Positions 1 to 7,774 of a DNA stretch of 64,000 nucleotides are shown piece after piece. Within the stretch, counting starts at the first letter, position 1. Every line of letters begins with the position of its first letter. The notes under the pieces were generated by a model that was not told where the DNA came from, did not search any database, and was given only the letters and a program-made list of their open reading frames with translations. The DNA is taken from contig CBDCVV010000021.1 of NCBI GenBank assembly GCA_965223235.1, positions 620,001 through 684,000 of the forward strand, written 5' to 3'. The position numbers were made by a program, and so were the translations under genes. The stretch is from UBA2589 sp965223235. GTDB taxonomy: Bacteria > Gemmatimonadota > Gemmatimonadetes > Longimicrobiales > Gaopeijiaceae.

Positions 1-2
1 AG

Positions 3-1553
3 CTCCTCGTCCTGCAGGCGCTTCAGGAACGGGGGATTACGGTCACCGATCGAGAGATCAGTGAAGCCGCCCAGGTGAGCCCGCCGAACTACCTGATCCC
101 TTCGTTCCTCGACGAGAGCGGCCAGCTCGACCTCGTACAGTACCAGTCGTTTCTGTACTCACTCCCGCCCGAGCAACTCCTTGCGCTCGAGTCGTACTAT
201 CGAAGCGAGATCCCACGTCTGAAGCTGTTCCGCCAGGTTTCCTCAGGGATCTACGCCTCGGATGCCGAGCTCTGGCAGGCGTACCGAGACGCGAACGAGA
301 CGGTCGAGGTCCAGTACGTCCCGATGAACCCGGGCTCCCGTTACGCAGATGAAGACTTCACGGTGTCCGATGCGGACATCGAAGCGTACTGGGACGCCAA
401 TCAAGAAGAGTTCGAGATCCCGGCCCGAGCTACCGTGAAGACGGTCGTCTTGGATAAGACCCCGACTGCGTCCGACAGCGTAGCATCGAGGGAGACGGCG
501 GAAGAGATCCTCCAGGGCATTCGGGATGGTGAAGACTTCGCCCAAGTGGCGCAGGAAGAGTCCGCGGACCAACCCACTGCCCCGCTCGGCGGCGAGCTCG
601 GGGTCTTCCCAGCCGGCCGCATGGTGCCAGCCTTCGACTCGGCGGTGTTCGCGGCCGATGCCGGCGAGCTAGTGGGACCGGTCGAAACCGCGTACGGCTT
701 CCACGTGATCGAGGTGCAGGAACGGTGGAGTGCGGACTCGGCACAGGCGCGACACATCCTCGTCCCGTACGCTCGCACTGACGACAGCGAGATCCAACTG
801 CTGACGATGGCGGACTCGCTGGAAGAACTCGGCGAGTCGATGGGCCTCGACGAGGCCGCAGCCACGGCGGGGCTTGCGTCCTCCTCGATGGAGCTCGCTC
901 AGAACTTCGCCTTCATCCCCGGTGCCGGTCAGGTATCCGAAGGGGCGGACTGGGCCTTCGAAGAGGCCTCGCCGGGCGACGTGAGTCCCGTCTTCGAGAC
1001 TCCGACTGCGTTCTACGCTCTAGAACTCGTGAGTTCAGAGCCCGAGGGGGTGCTCCCCCTCGAGGACGCCGCCGCGGCGATTCGATCGACCTTGCTCTTC
1101 GAGCGCAAGATGGAGCGGGCCGTTGAGGAAGCACGCGAGCTCTCCACTCAGGTCCAGGGCGGTTCGGCGATCGCCAACGCCGCGGCCAACCTCGACTTGG
1201 AACTACGAACGGCCGGACCCTTCACCCGTAATGACTTCGTCCCGGGTATCGGGCGCCAAAACGCCGCGATCGGCTCCGCATTCGGGCTCATGCCCGGCAC
1301 GGTCAGTGAAGCCATCGCGACCCCGGCAAACGTCTACGTGCTCGAAGTGCTCTCACGCACGCCGGCAGACTCCACCGTGTGGAGGAGTCAGTTGACGACA
1401 CAGCGCGAGGCGCTCATTGGGGCGACCCAACAGGTCCGACTCACGGAGTGGCTCGAAGCGCTGCGGGCAGCGGCCCGGATCGTGGACCGGAGAGACATCG
1501 TCTTGGCAGCACCCGACGAGGACGCGCTGCCTCAGATGCCGATGGGCTTCTGA
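3..1553 (+). CDS. Parvulin-type peptidyl-prolyl isomerase (SurA/PpiD-like), 5' end cut by window edge
   Basis: The open frame runs without a stop from base 3, so the GTG at 75 is internal and the true start lies left of the window; 516 residues are visible. A PpiC rotamase domain lies in the middle of the visible part, with the typical GGELGVF and PAFDSAVF strings and the YGFHVIEV strand. A longer, more divergent C-terminal part could be a second, degenerate isomerase-like or chaperone segment. The visible N-terminus (LQERGITVTDREI) resembles a SurA_N helical domain. Known family role: cis/trans isomerisation of prolyl bonds and chaperoning of outer-membrane proteins in the periplasm. The signal sequence or anchor that would separate SurA from PpiD is outside the window. 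It is the only plus-strand gene in the first 53 kb and converges on tatA across a strong hairpin. Confidence 0.85.
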   Translation, partial: LLVLQALQERGITVTDREISEAAQVSPPNYLIPSFLDESGQLDLVQYQSFLYSLPPEQLLALESYYRSEIPRLKLFRQVSSGIYASDAELWQAYRDANETVEVQYVPMNPGSRYADEDFTVSDADIEAYWDANQEEFEIPARATVKTVVLDKTPTASDSVASRETAEEILQGIRDGEDFAQVAQEESADQPTAPLGGELGVFPAGRMVPAFDSAVFAADAGELVGPVETAYGFHVIEVQERWSADSAQARHILVPYARTDDSEIQLLTMADSLEELGESMGLDEAAATAGLASSSMELAQNFAFIPGAGQVSEGADWAFEEASPGDVSPVFETPTAFYALELVSSEPEGVLPLEDAAAAIRSTLLFERKMERAVEEARELSTQVQGGSAIANAAANLDLELRTAGPFTRNDFVPGIGRQNAAIGSAFGLMPGTVSEAIATPANVYVLEVLSRTPADSTVWRSQLTTQREALIGATQQVRLTEWLEALRAAARIVDRRDIVLAAPDEDALPQMPMGF

Positions 1554-1576
1554 CGAGACAACCTGGATAGACGAAC

Positions 1577-1609
1577 GAGAGGCCGCGCCCCCCAGGGGCG
1601 CGGCCTCTC
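1577..1609. terminator. Bidirectional hairpin terminator
   Basis: A perfect 15-bp GC-rich stem (1577-1591 with 1595-1609) and a 3-base loop sit 24 bases after the isomerase stop and 31 bases from the tatA stop. The two genes converge here. The plus-strand exit is CTCTCTTCGTG, a weak pyrimidine tract, so it is likely to serve both directions. Confidence 0.75.
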
Positions 1610-1639
1610 TTCGTGTCCCTTCACGAAGTCGGAAACGAG

Positions 1640-1924
1640 CTAGGCGTCGGTCGTAGGGACGCTGTCGCTGAGCTTACGTGGCTCCCCGTCATCCACTGCC
1701 TCCGACGAGGCCTGGGCAGCTGGTTCTGGCGGCGGGGTACTTCTGTGGATCTGGCGATCGTTGGGGACCGTCAGCTCGTGCTGGATCTCGTTCACCGAGC
1801 TCTTGAACTCACGGATCCCTTTTCCGAGCGACGACCCGATCTCCGGGAGGCGCTTTGCGCCGAACAAGAGCAAAATGATGAGGAAGATGAAAACGATCTC
1901 CCCCATCCCAAGTCCTAAACCCAT
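1640..1924 (-). CDS. tatA: Twin-arginine translocase subunit TatA/TatE
   Basis: A 94-residue protein with the TatA layout: a short N-terminus, one membrane helix (about residues 8-22), the FGAKRLPEIG hinge, then an amphipathic helix (SLGKGIREFKSS) and a polar tail rich in Pro, Ser and Asp. The family forms the pore component that exports folded, often cofactor-bearing proteins across the inner membrane. The partner tatC is at 10.8-11.6 kb rather than adjacent. The next upstream gene on the same strand is a DUF4321 protein 33 bases away, so the two may share a transcript. TatB is not seen; many bacteria use TatA alone with TatC. Confidence 0.93.
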   Translation of the reverse strand: MGLGLGMGEIVFIFLIILLLFGAKRLPEIGSSLGKGIREFKSSVNEIQHELTVPNDRQIHRSTPPPEPAAQASSEAVDDGEPRKLSDSVPTTDA

Positions 1925-1957
1925 CCTAATCCTCCATGCCGGGGAGATCGCGCACGA

Positions 1958-2236
1958 TCAAATCCATTGGCGTACCACCATGGCTACGATCGCGATTCCC
2001 ACAAGCGTCAAGACGTTCAATGTCAGTGTAACGGGTCCCAGCTCGAATGCGATAGCGATGAGGTCCACGGCGAGCGGACCGACCGATGCGTCGACCGAAG
2101 TCAGCAGGAAGTCCCTAGGAGCACTGTCCGGCACAAAAAGCTCGGTCAGTTTGGCAAGCAGCCCGCCCAGGAAGAGGCCCAGCACAAGGGTCCAGCCGAA
2201 GCGAATGACTCCCCTGCGTCCGGTATCAACGAGCAC
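1958..2236 (-). CDS. DUF4321 small membrane protein
   Basis: Ninety-two residues with two hydrophobic helices (about 13-33 and 68-90) separated by a polar loop. The pattern, GGLLAKLTELF then a Gly/Pro-containing loop and LTLNVLTLVGIAIVA, matches the small DUF4321 membrane family known mainly from Firmicutes and related phyla. No function is established for the family. It lies between a polyprenyl diphosphate synthase (33 bases upstream) and tatA on the same strand, which suggests co-transcription but not a role. Confidence 0.7.
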   Translation of the reverse strand: MLVDTGRRGVIRFGWTLVLGLFLGGLLAKLTELFVPDSAPRDFLLTSVDASVGPLAVDLIAIAFELGPVTLTLNVLTLVGIAIVAMVVRQWI

Positions 2237-2269
2237 CGATCTGGCTCCCCACCTCTACCCTCCTCGCTC

Positions 2270-3265
2270 TCAACGGCGCCGATCCACCGCGTAGCTCACG
2301 GCATCGAGAAGCGCCACTCGCGCGGGCGAGTCCGGGATTCCCTCAAGAGCTTCACGAGCCTCGTCCGCATAACGCCTCGCTACTGTAGACGCATAATCCA
2401 GGCCACCCTGCTCGACCACGATGTCCACGATACGCCCGATCTCTTCATCGCTCGGGTCGACACGAGTGAAGAAGTCGCGGATCTCGCGATCTTCTTCGGG
2501 ACCCACCTCCCCGAGCGCGTACACTAGGGGTAGCGTGACCTTGCGTTCGCGGAGGTCATGCCCGGTCGGCTTTCCCGTGACCGCTTCAACGCCGGTGTAG
2601 TCGAGAAGGTCGTCAGCGATCTGAAACGCCATCCCCAGAGCGTGGCCGTACCGACCCAGCGCCTCCCGACGGGCGGGCGCGCCCGCGATCGCTCCCATCT
2701 CACAAGCTGCGGACATCAGAGATGCCGTCTTCGCCGCAATGAGGCGATAGTAGTCCGCTTCCCCGAAGTCGAGCGCGTCGTACGACGTAAGTTGTCGCAT
2801 CTCACCCACGGACATCTCGTTCGCCGCATTGGCCAATACCGCGAGGGCCTCGAGGTTGCCGATTCTGGCGAGTTCGGATACACCCCGTGAATACAGGTAA
2901 TCGCCCATGATGATCGCGACTTGGTGCGTCCACAGGGCGTTCACCGTGGGGAGTCCGCGTCGGAGCGCCGAGTGGTCCACCGCGTCGTCATGGACGAGCG
3001 TCGCCAGGTGAACGAGTTCGACCACCGCCGCGAGCGTGAGGGCATCTTCGTGGTCCTGGCCCTCCACACGGCTCGCCAAGAGCAGGAGCGTCGGGCGGAA
3101 GAGCTTGCCCTGCATGAAGAGCAGGTGCTCGTTCACCTCCTCGATGTCGTCGAAGTCCGAGACGACGATACGCCGAATCTCGTCTCGTACCTGCCCGAGG
3201 GAGCTCTGTACGGGCGCTTGAAGCGCCGAAAGCTTCGGTGGCACACCTCGAAGTGTCTCGGTCAT
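2270..3265 (-). CDS. Polyprenyl diphosphate synthase (trans-isoprenyl, long-chain type)
   Basis: A 331-residue enzyme of the trans-polyprenyl synthase family, which condenses isopentenyl diphosphate onto an allylic primer to make quinone side chains or similar lipids. The first Asp-rich motif appears as HDDAVD with RRG (RRGLPTVN) shortly after, and the second as QIADDLLDYTG. KPTGHDLRE follows, as in heptaprenyl and octaprenyl synthases. Residues upstream of the first motif do not let me predict chain length firmly. The ATG at 3265 gives the normal family length. It follows the TPR gene by 44 bases on the same strand. Confidence 0.9.
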   Translation of the reverse strand: MTETLRGVPPKLSALQAPVQSSLGQVRDEIRRIVVSDFDDIEEVNEHLLFMQGKLFRPTLLLLASRVEGQDHEDALTLAAVVELVHLATLVHDDAVDHSALRRGLPTVNALWTHQVAIIMGDYLYSRGVSELARIGNLEALAVLANAANEMSVGEMRQLTSYDALDFGEADYYRLIAAKTASLMSAACEMGAIAGAPARREALGRYGHALGMAFQIADDLLDYTGVEAVTGKPTGHDLRERKVTLPLVYALGEVGPEEDREIRDFFTRVDPSDEEIGRIVDIVVEQGGLDYASTVARRYADEAREALEGIPDSPARVALLDAVSYAVDRRR

Positions 3266-3309
3266 GCGTCCACCTCGACGCTAGCTGCACATGACCGGGC
3301 CATTGGTGA

Positions 3310-5337
3310 CTACCTCAGCTCTCGGAGCCGGTCCGTGACATCCGCAAAGTTGATGTCGAGGGAGAAAACGCGGTCGTAGAACTCCAGGGCGGATCCGTTG
3401 TTCTGAAGCGCTTCGTGCGCACGCCCCATGTAGTAGTAGATACCCACCAGTTCGTCCTCGACGGTATTCGCCGACTCCAGCGCACGCTGGAGTGACTTCA
3501 CGGCCGCGGCCGGCTGACCCATCTCCAAGAAGGTCTGCCCCATGAGTTCGTAGGTTGGCAGGTGGTCGGCTGAAGCACGCAGGGCCGCCTGGAAGGAGCT
3601 GATGGCCTCGTCCAAGAGGCCCATCTCTTTGTACGCAGTGCCTAGGTCGTAGTGGGCTCTGACGTCGCTCGCGTCGACGTTCTCGGAAACCTTGTCCTTG
3701 AACTGCGACAACATGCGAGCGAAGTCGGCCTCTTCGTCCCCTGTCGGCTCTTCGTACGCAACCTTGAAGCGCGTCGACTTCTCCTCTCCACCAAGAATCA
3801 TGGCGCCGAGGTCGACGAAACCGTCTGAGTCGGTCGCGAAGCCAGATGACGTAGGCGCAGGCGGGGCTTCGGGCTCGGGGGCCGGGTGGGGTTCAGCTTC
3901 AGGCTCGACAGGCTGCGGCGGATCGGCCGCGGCCTCCTCGACCGCATCATGCATCGCCGACACCACTTCCTCGACGTACGGGAGTGCCGGCTCGGGAAGC
4001 TCCTCTGTGACGATCGGGCCCATCGGCTCACTCAAGGACGGCTCCTCGACGAACGCCTCCTCGACGGCATCCTCCGAAGCTTCCACCACAGCTCCGAGGC
4101 CCCCTTCGATGGGGCTCGGGTCGGCAACCACGACCTCGTCGAGCGTGGGCGGCTCGGCACCGTAGTCCACCTCGAGCACGGGTAGCGGGTCTGGGTCGGC
4201 GACCTCTTCGTCGACGTTCGCCTCGCCACCGTCGCTCTCCCCAAACGCGATCGTCGGCAACGCATCGGGATCTGAAGCGAAGTCCGAGCTCTCCACCTCG
4301 AGCATCGGGAGCTCCCCGCCGATATCTCCCTCGTCATCGTCGAAGCTCAGGGTGGGGAGTGGGTCGGCCTCCGCCTCCGGCGCCTCATCGTGAGGGGAGA
4401 TCAGCAGGTCTTCGAGGCCGTCCGCCTCCTCCGTCGTGTCACTCGCGGAGAAGGAGGACTCGACGTCCATCAACGGCAGCCCGCCCGCGGCTTCACCCTC
4501 AGCCTCACCCGACGAGATCTCGAACGACCCGAGATCGGATGCTCCAGAGTCGAAGTCGGAAGAAGCCTCTTCGATCGCTCCCTCGATGGCATCCGCCCCA
4601 CTGTCTACCCCGAAGGAGAGCTCTTCCTCGGACGCGTCTCCGAAGCCGGCGATCTCGATGTCCCCGAAGTGGCCTACGATCTCACCATCGGTTCCGGCCG
4701 AAGGCGCGAAGCCGGCCTCGGCGTGAAGGTTGGCCTCCGGGTCTAGGTGGAGAATGCGGGATTCGAGCTCCTCCATCCGGTTCCGGTCACCGTGATGGGC
4801 GTAGTGCTGGTACGCCACCTGAAGCTGTTCGACGGCGTCATCGGTCCGCCCCTGGGCGACCATTTGATCTGCAATTGAAGTCCGCATCTCGACGTCGTCC
4901 GGTGCGAGATCGCAGAATTCGACGAGCGCCCTGAACGCCTCATCGACCTCGCCAGACGCCTGCATCCGCTCGGCGTAGGTCAGGAAGTTCGAACGCGCGT
5001 CGGGGAGGAAACCCTGCTCGGCCCGGATCTGCCCAATCATCAGGTACGGCGAATGCCTGGCCGGAACGTTCCGGATGATCTTCTTGCAGACCGCAATGGC
5101 GTTGTTGGGGAGATAGGCTTCGCGGTACAGCTCGACCGCTTTCTCGTAATGCTCTACGGCATCGTCGAGTTGGCCGACCCGCACGTACAGGTCTCCTACG
5201 CGGTTGTAGAGACTGATGTCGACTTGCTCTTCACGAGCCAACTCTGCGAGCGCTTTCTTGTACTGTTCGAGGGCCTTCTGCCACTCTTCGCTCTGCTCGT
5301 GCTTGCGCGCCTGCTGCTTGAGCGATTCGATGCTCAT
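3310..5337 (-). CDS. Large TPR protein with acidic low-complexity middle
   Basis: A 675-residue protein with no signal peptide. TPR-like helical pairs fill residues 1 to about 200 (for example the repeat containing VGDLYVRVGQLDDAVEHYEKA). Residues about 205-520 form a very acidic, Ser/Glu/Asp/Pro-rich stretch with recurring short blocks such as DPLPTLSF, DPLPVLEV and GGLPLMDVESS, and are probably disordered. Residues about 545-675 return to TPRs (HYDLGTAYKEMGLLDEAISSFQAAL). This architecture suits a scaffold or assembly factor, but no function is assigned. Its start overlaps the ftcD stop by 4 bases (ATGA), implying translational coupling to that gene. Confidence 0.8.
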   Translation of the reverse strand: MSIESLKQQARKHEQSEEWQKALEQYKKALAELAREEQVDISLYNRVGDLYVRVGQLDDAVEHYEKAVELYREAYLPNNAIAVCKKIIRNVPARHSPYLMIGQIRAEQGFLPDARSNFLTYAERMQASGEVDEAFRALVEFCDLAPDDVEMRTSIADQMVAQGRTDDAVEQLQVAYQHYAHHGDRNRMEELESRILHLDPEANLHAEAGFAPSAGTDGEIVGHFGDIEIAGFGDASEEELSFGVDSGADAIEGAIEEASSDFDSGASDLGSFEISSGEAEGEAAGGLPLMDVESSFSASDTTEEADGLEDLLISPHDEAPEAEADPLPTLSFDDDEGDIGGELPMLEVESSDFASDPDALPTIAFGESDGGEANVDEEVADPDPLPVLEVDYGAEPPTLDEVVVADPSPIEGGLGAVVEASEDAVEEAFVEEPSLSEPMGPIVTEELPEPALPYVEEVVSAMHDAVEEAAADPPQPVEPEAEPHPAPEPEAPPAPTSSGFATDSDGFVDLGAMILGGEEKSTRFKVAYEEPTGDEEADFARMLSQFKDKVSENVDASDVRAHYDLGTAYKEMGLLDEAISSFQAALRASADHLPTYELMGQTFLEMGQPAAAVKSLQRALESANTVEDELVGIYYYMGRAHEALQNNGSALEFYDRVFSLDINFADVTDRLRELR

Positions 5338-6278
5338 TCGGCGGTATCCGAGATTGCCGGTCGCCCACCCATCCGAGCGGACACATACGCGTCTACACGG
5401 TGGGAGAGAACCCGGGCGGGTCCTAGGTCAGGAAGCTTTAATCTGCCGGTCGTGTACGGAAGCACAAGGGTATCGGGAATCATACCAATGACTTCCGTCT
5501 CTTCTACACTCCCTCCGAGGCGACGTACGTGGCCCTCGATCGCGTCGAAAACGTCCAATGGGCTTGTCCGCTGAGGGTCTTCGAGATTCATCGAGATCTG
5601 TGTTCGTCCTTGTTCATCGAGACGCAGTCCGAGCGCCCGGAGGCCGGCGAAACCGCCATCGCGCTCGCGAATCGACTTCGCGATCGCTCTAGCTTCGGGT
5701 AGCGTCACCCCTCGCACGAAGACATTCCAAGCTAAGAGCACCTCCCGCGCCCCGACACAAGTAGCCCCGGCAGTGGGGTGAGGCCCTGTCCACTCCCCAT
5801 CAAAGTCGTCGGCCTCCGGGGCCGCAGCGCCCGCATCTCTCAACGCCTCGAAGCCTCCCCTCCTGAGCTCAGCCAGCCCGCGGCCGGACGGCTCGGAGGC
5901 GTAGCCGTAGAAGTACACCGGTACCCCCCAACCGCTGATCGTGCGTCCGACTCGGTGAGCGAGGGCCACGACATCTTCCTTGGAGACGCCACGCAACGGG
6001 ACAAAAGGCATGACGTCGAGCGCGCCGACGCGCGGGTGGACGCCACGATGGCCACGCAGATCTATGCGGTCGATGGCCAACCGGGCGGCGGCGAGAGAAG
6101 CTCGTTCCACACCCGTGGGGGACCCGATGAACGTCACTACCGACCGATTGTGATCCGGGTCTGATGACCAGTCCAGCACTTCAACGTCGTGTGCGGCGAT
6201 ACAGTCTACGATGGCACCAACGAGGGACGAGTCTCGCCCCTCCGAGAAGTTCGGCACCGCCTCGACGACCGGAATCAT
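5334..6278 (-). CDS. ftcD: Glutamate formimidoyltransferase (single-domain FtcD)
   Basis: A 314-residue protein matching the formiminotransferase N and C subdomains: VPNFSEGRD at the start, the DPDHNRSVVTFIG string, and HRGVHPRVGALDVMPFVP. The family transfers the formimino group of N-formimino-L-glutamate, the end product of histidine breakdown, to tetrahydrofolate. The cyclodeaminase domain found in the bifunctional animal enzyme is absent, as in many bacteria. No hut genes are nearby, so in this window the gene is paired only with the TPR protein. AAGGATGAG upstream of the ATG is a plausible ribosome site. Confidence 0.9.
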   Translation of the reverse strand: MIPVVEAVPNFSEGRDSSLVGAIVDCIAAHDVEVLDWSSDPDHNRSVVTFIGSPTGVERASLAAARLAIDRIDLRGHRGVHPRVGALDVMPFVPLRGVSKEDVVALAHRVGRTISGWGVPVYFYGYASEPSGRGLAELRRGGFEALRDAGAAAPEADDFDGEWTGPHPTAGATCVGAREVLLAWNVFVRGVTLPEARAIAKSIRERDGGFAGLRALGLRLDEQGRTQISMNLEDPQRTSPLDVFDAIEGHVRRLGGSVEETEVIGMIPDTLVLPYTTGRLKLPDLGPARVLSHRVDAYVSARMGGRPAISDTAE

Positions 6279-6310
6279 CCAATAAGCTCATCCTTACCCT
6301 GCAACGGGTC

Positions 6311-6340
6311 GAGGGCCGGGTGCGAATGCACCCGGCCCTC
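6311..6340 (-). terminator. Hairpin after the FN3 lipoprotein gene
   Basis: A perfect 13-bp GC-rich stem (6311-6323 with 6328-6340) closes a GAAT loop. It lies about 60 bases after the FN3 lipoprotein stop and before ftcD on the same strand. There is no strong U-tract, so it could be an intrinsic terminator of modest strength or an mRNA-end stabiliser. Confidence 0.6.
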
Positions 6341-6402
6341 CGTGTATCGCTGACCCCCAGAGGCCGCCTTCTACACCACTCCGGCTGGCGTGAAGCGAGC
6401 GA

Positions 6403-7530
6403 TCAGTCGCCCCGTGGCGGAGTCAGATTCGGGTTCCCCGCCTGGAGCTGGTACGCCCAGTCGAAGATCATGATCGCGTTGTCATCCTGATCGAAGCCCA
6501 GGAGGTCAACCCGAATCACCCCGTAGTGGAGCAAGCCGTCGTCCCCGACTACCCGCAGCACATAGCTCTCCTGGGTGTTCACGGCGACGTCACTCACCAC
6601 GTACCCCGATGTCGGAGCTGTCGAGACATCGACACACCCTTCGTCGGCTCCTACGCCGCATTTGATCGAGGTGGTTGGGAAGCCCGTCGCGTAGATCTCC
6701 GCATCCGGACCCGGTACGAGCCACCAACCGTTCGCATCGGTCTCGAGGCGGAAGTGACGCCCCATATCGTTACCGTCGACGATGGGCAGGACGCTTTCAT
6801 CCTCCGCGAACCGGAAACCGGAGCTGGCGGGCACATCGATGAAGTCGTAGACCCATTCCCCACTGAAGTCAGGCCGCGGAGTCCCCTCGGCAAGGAAGCT
6901 CGCCTCGCTCTCGTCCCCGTCGGCGTCGACTGCCGTGACGTAGTACGACGACGTCACACCGTTCGTCGCCAGTAGATCGAGGAATCCCTCGGAATCGGTT
7001 TCACCGAGCAGGAAGGCGTCGGTGCCGTCGTCCAGGTAGACTTTGTAGTGCGAGAAGTCGCCGGCGCTGCGCGAGGCTTGCCCCCAACGGACGAAGTTGG
7101 CGCCATCCAGAGCGATCACGCTCACGGCGTCAGGAATCGCAGGCGGAGAAAACACGGGCACGAAGACTTGGACGACATCCCCGTCGGTCTCCACCCCGGA
7201 GCTACTGACGGCGGACACTAAGTACTCGTAGCTCTCGCCTCCGAGCACGTTGATGTCCTCGTACACGCATAACCCGTCGATGCAGCTCGTGACCTCGGCG
7301 ATAAAGAGCCAATTGGCGTCGGTCGTTCGCTTCGAGTACACGCGAAACGCCTCGCCATCCCACCCTGGTCCGAGTTCCCATGTCACCTGGACCGATCCCG
7401 AGTGAAAGGTCGCACTGACGGCGCGGGGGGCGTCCGGCGCGACTCCAGGATCATCGACATAGATGATGTCGTCATTACAGGCACTCAGTGCCAGCATCAG
7501 CGTCAGTGAAGCCACGGCTGCGCGTTTCAT
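6403..7530 (-). CDS. Lipoprotein with fibronectin type III repeats
   Basis: The ATG at 7530 is chosen over an upstream in-frame codon at 7554 because GGAGGAGG lies 4-5 bases before it and it gives a clean signal peptide (MKRAAVASL) with lipobox LSAC. The mature protein (about 357 residues) has two FN3-like sandwiches, about residues 27-115 and 120-205, each with the Trp/Tyr pattern (VQVTWELGPGWDGEAFRVYS; FVRWGQASRSAGDFSHYKVY). A C-terminal region of about 165 residues that I do not recognise follows. It is presumably a surface or periplasmic lipoprotein. It appears monocistronic, with its own promoter and a downstream hairpin. Confidence 0.8.
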   Translation of the reverse strand: MKRAAVASLTLMLALSACNDDIIYVDDPGVAPDAPRAVSATFHSGSVQVTWELGPGWDGEAFRVYSKRTTDANWLFIAEVTSCIDGLCVYEDINVLGGESYEYLVSAVSSSGVETDGDVVQVFVPVFSPPAIPDAVSVIALDGANFVRWGQASRSAGDFSHYKVYLDDGTDAFLLGETDSEGFLDLLATNGVTSSYYVTAVDADGDESEASFLAEGTPRPDFSGEWVYDFIDVPASSGFRFAEDESVLPIVDGNDMGRHFRLETDANGWWLVPGPDAEIYATGFPTTSIKCGVGADEGCVDVSTAPTSGYVVSDVAVNTQESYVLRVVGDDGLLHYGVIRVDLLGFDQDDNAIMIFDWAYQLQAGNPNLTPPRGD

Positions 7531-7619
7531 GGTTCCTCCTCCGGGGCAGGCCACCCGAACCGGGCGCCACCCATGCTCACATTCTGTTGGTCTTCGTTAC
7601 CACTACAGGCACACCCCGT

Positions 7620-7647
7620 ACCATACTACCAAGATGATGTTGTGCAA
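7620..7647 (-). promoter_or_regulatory. Candidate sigma70-type promoter of the FN3 lipoprotein gene
   Basis: On the minus strand TTGCAC (7642-7647) is followed 16 bases later by TATGGT (7620-7625), about 90 bases before the ATG at 7530. A small inverted repeat, TGTTG-TG-CAACA, overlaps the -35 element. Matches to consensus are partial. Confidence 0.35.
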
Positions 7648-7774
7648 CAACTTAGGGCGATACCCAGGAACGGAGATCGTCCCCCACAGGGGACACTTGT
7701 GCCCATCGCGAGACAGTCTTGTCCAGCGCACGCTCGAACGGCCTCTTTCGAGCAGTCGGCCTTCCACCCGTCGC

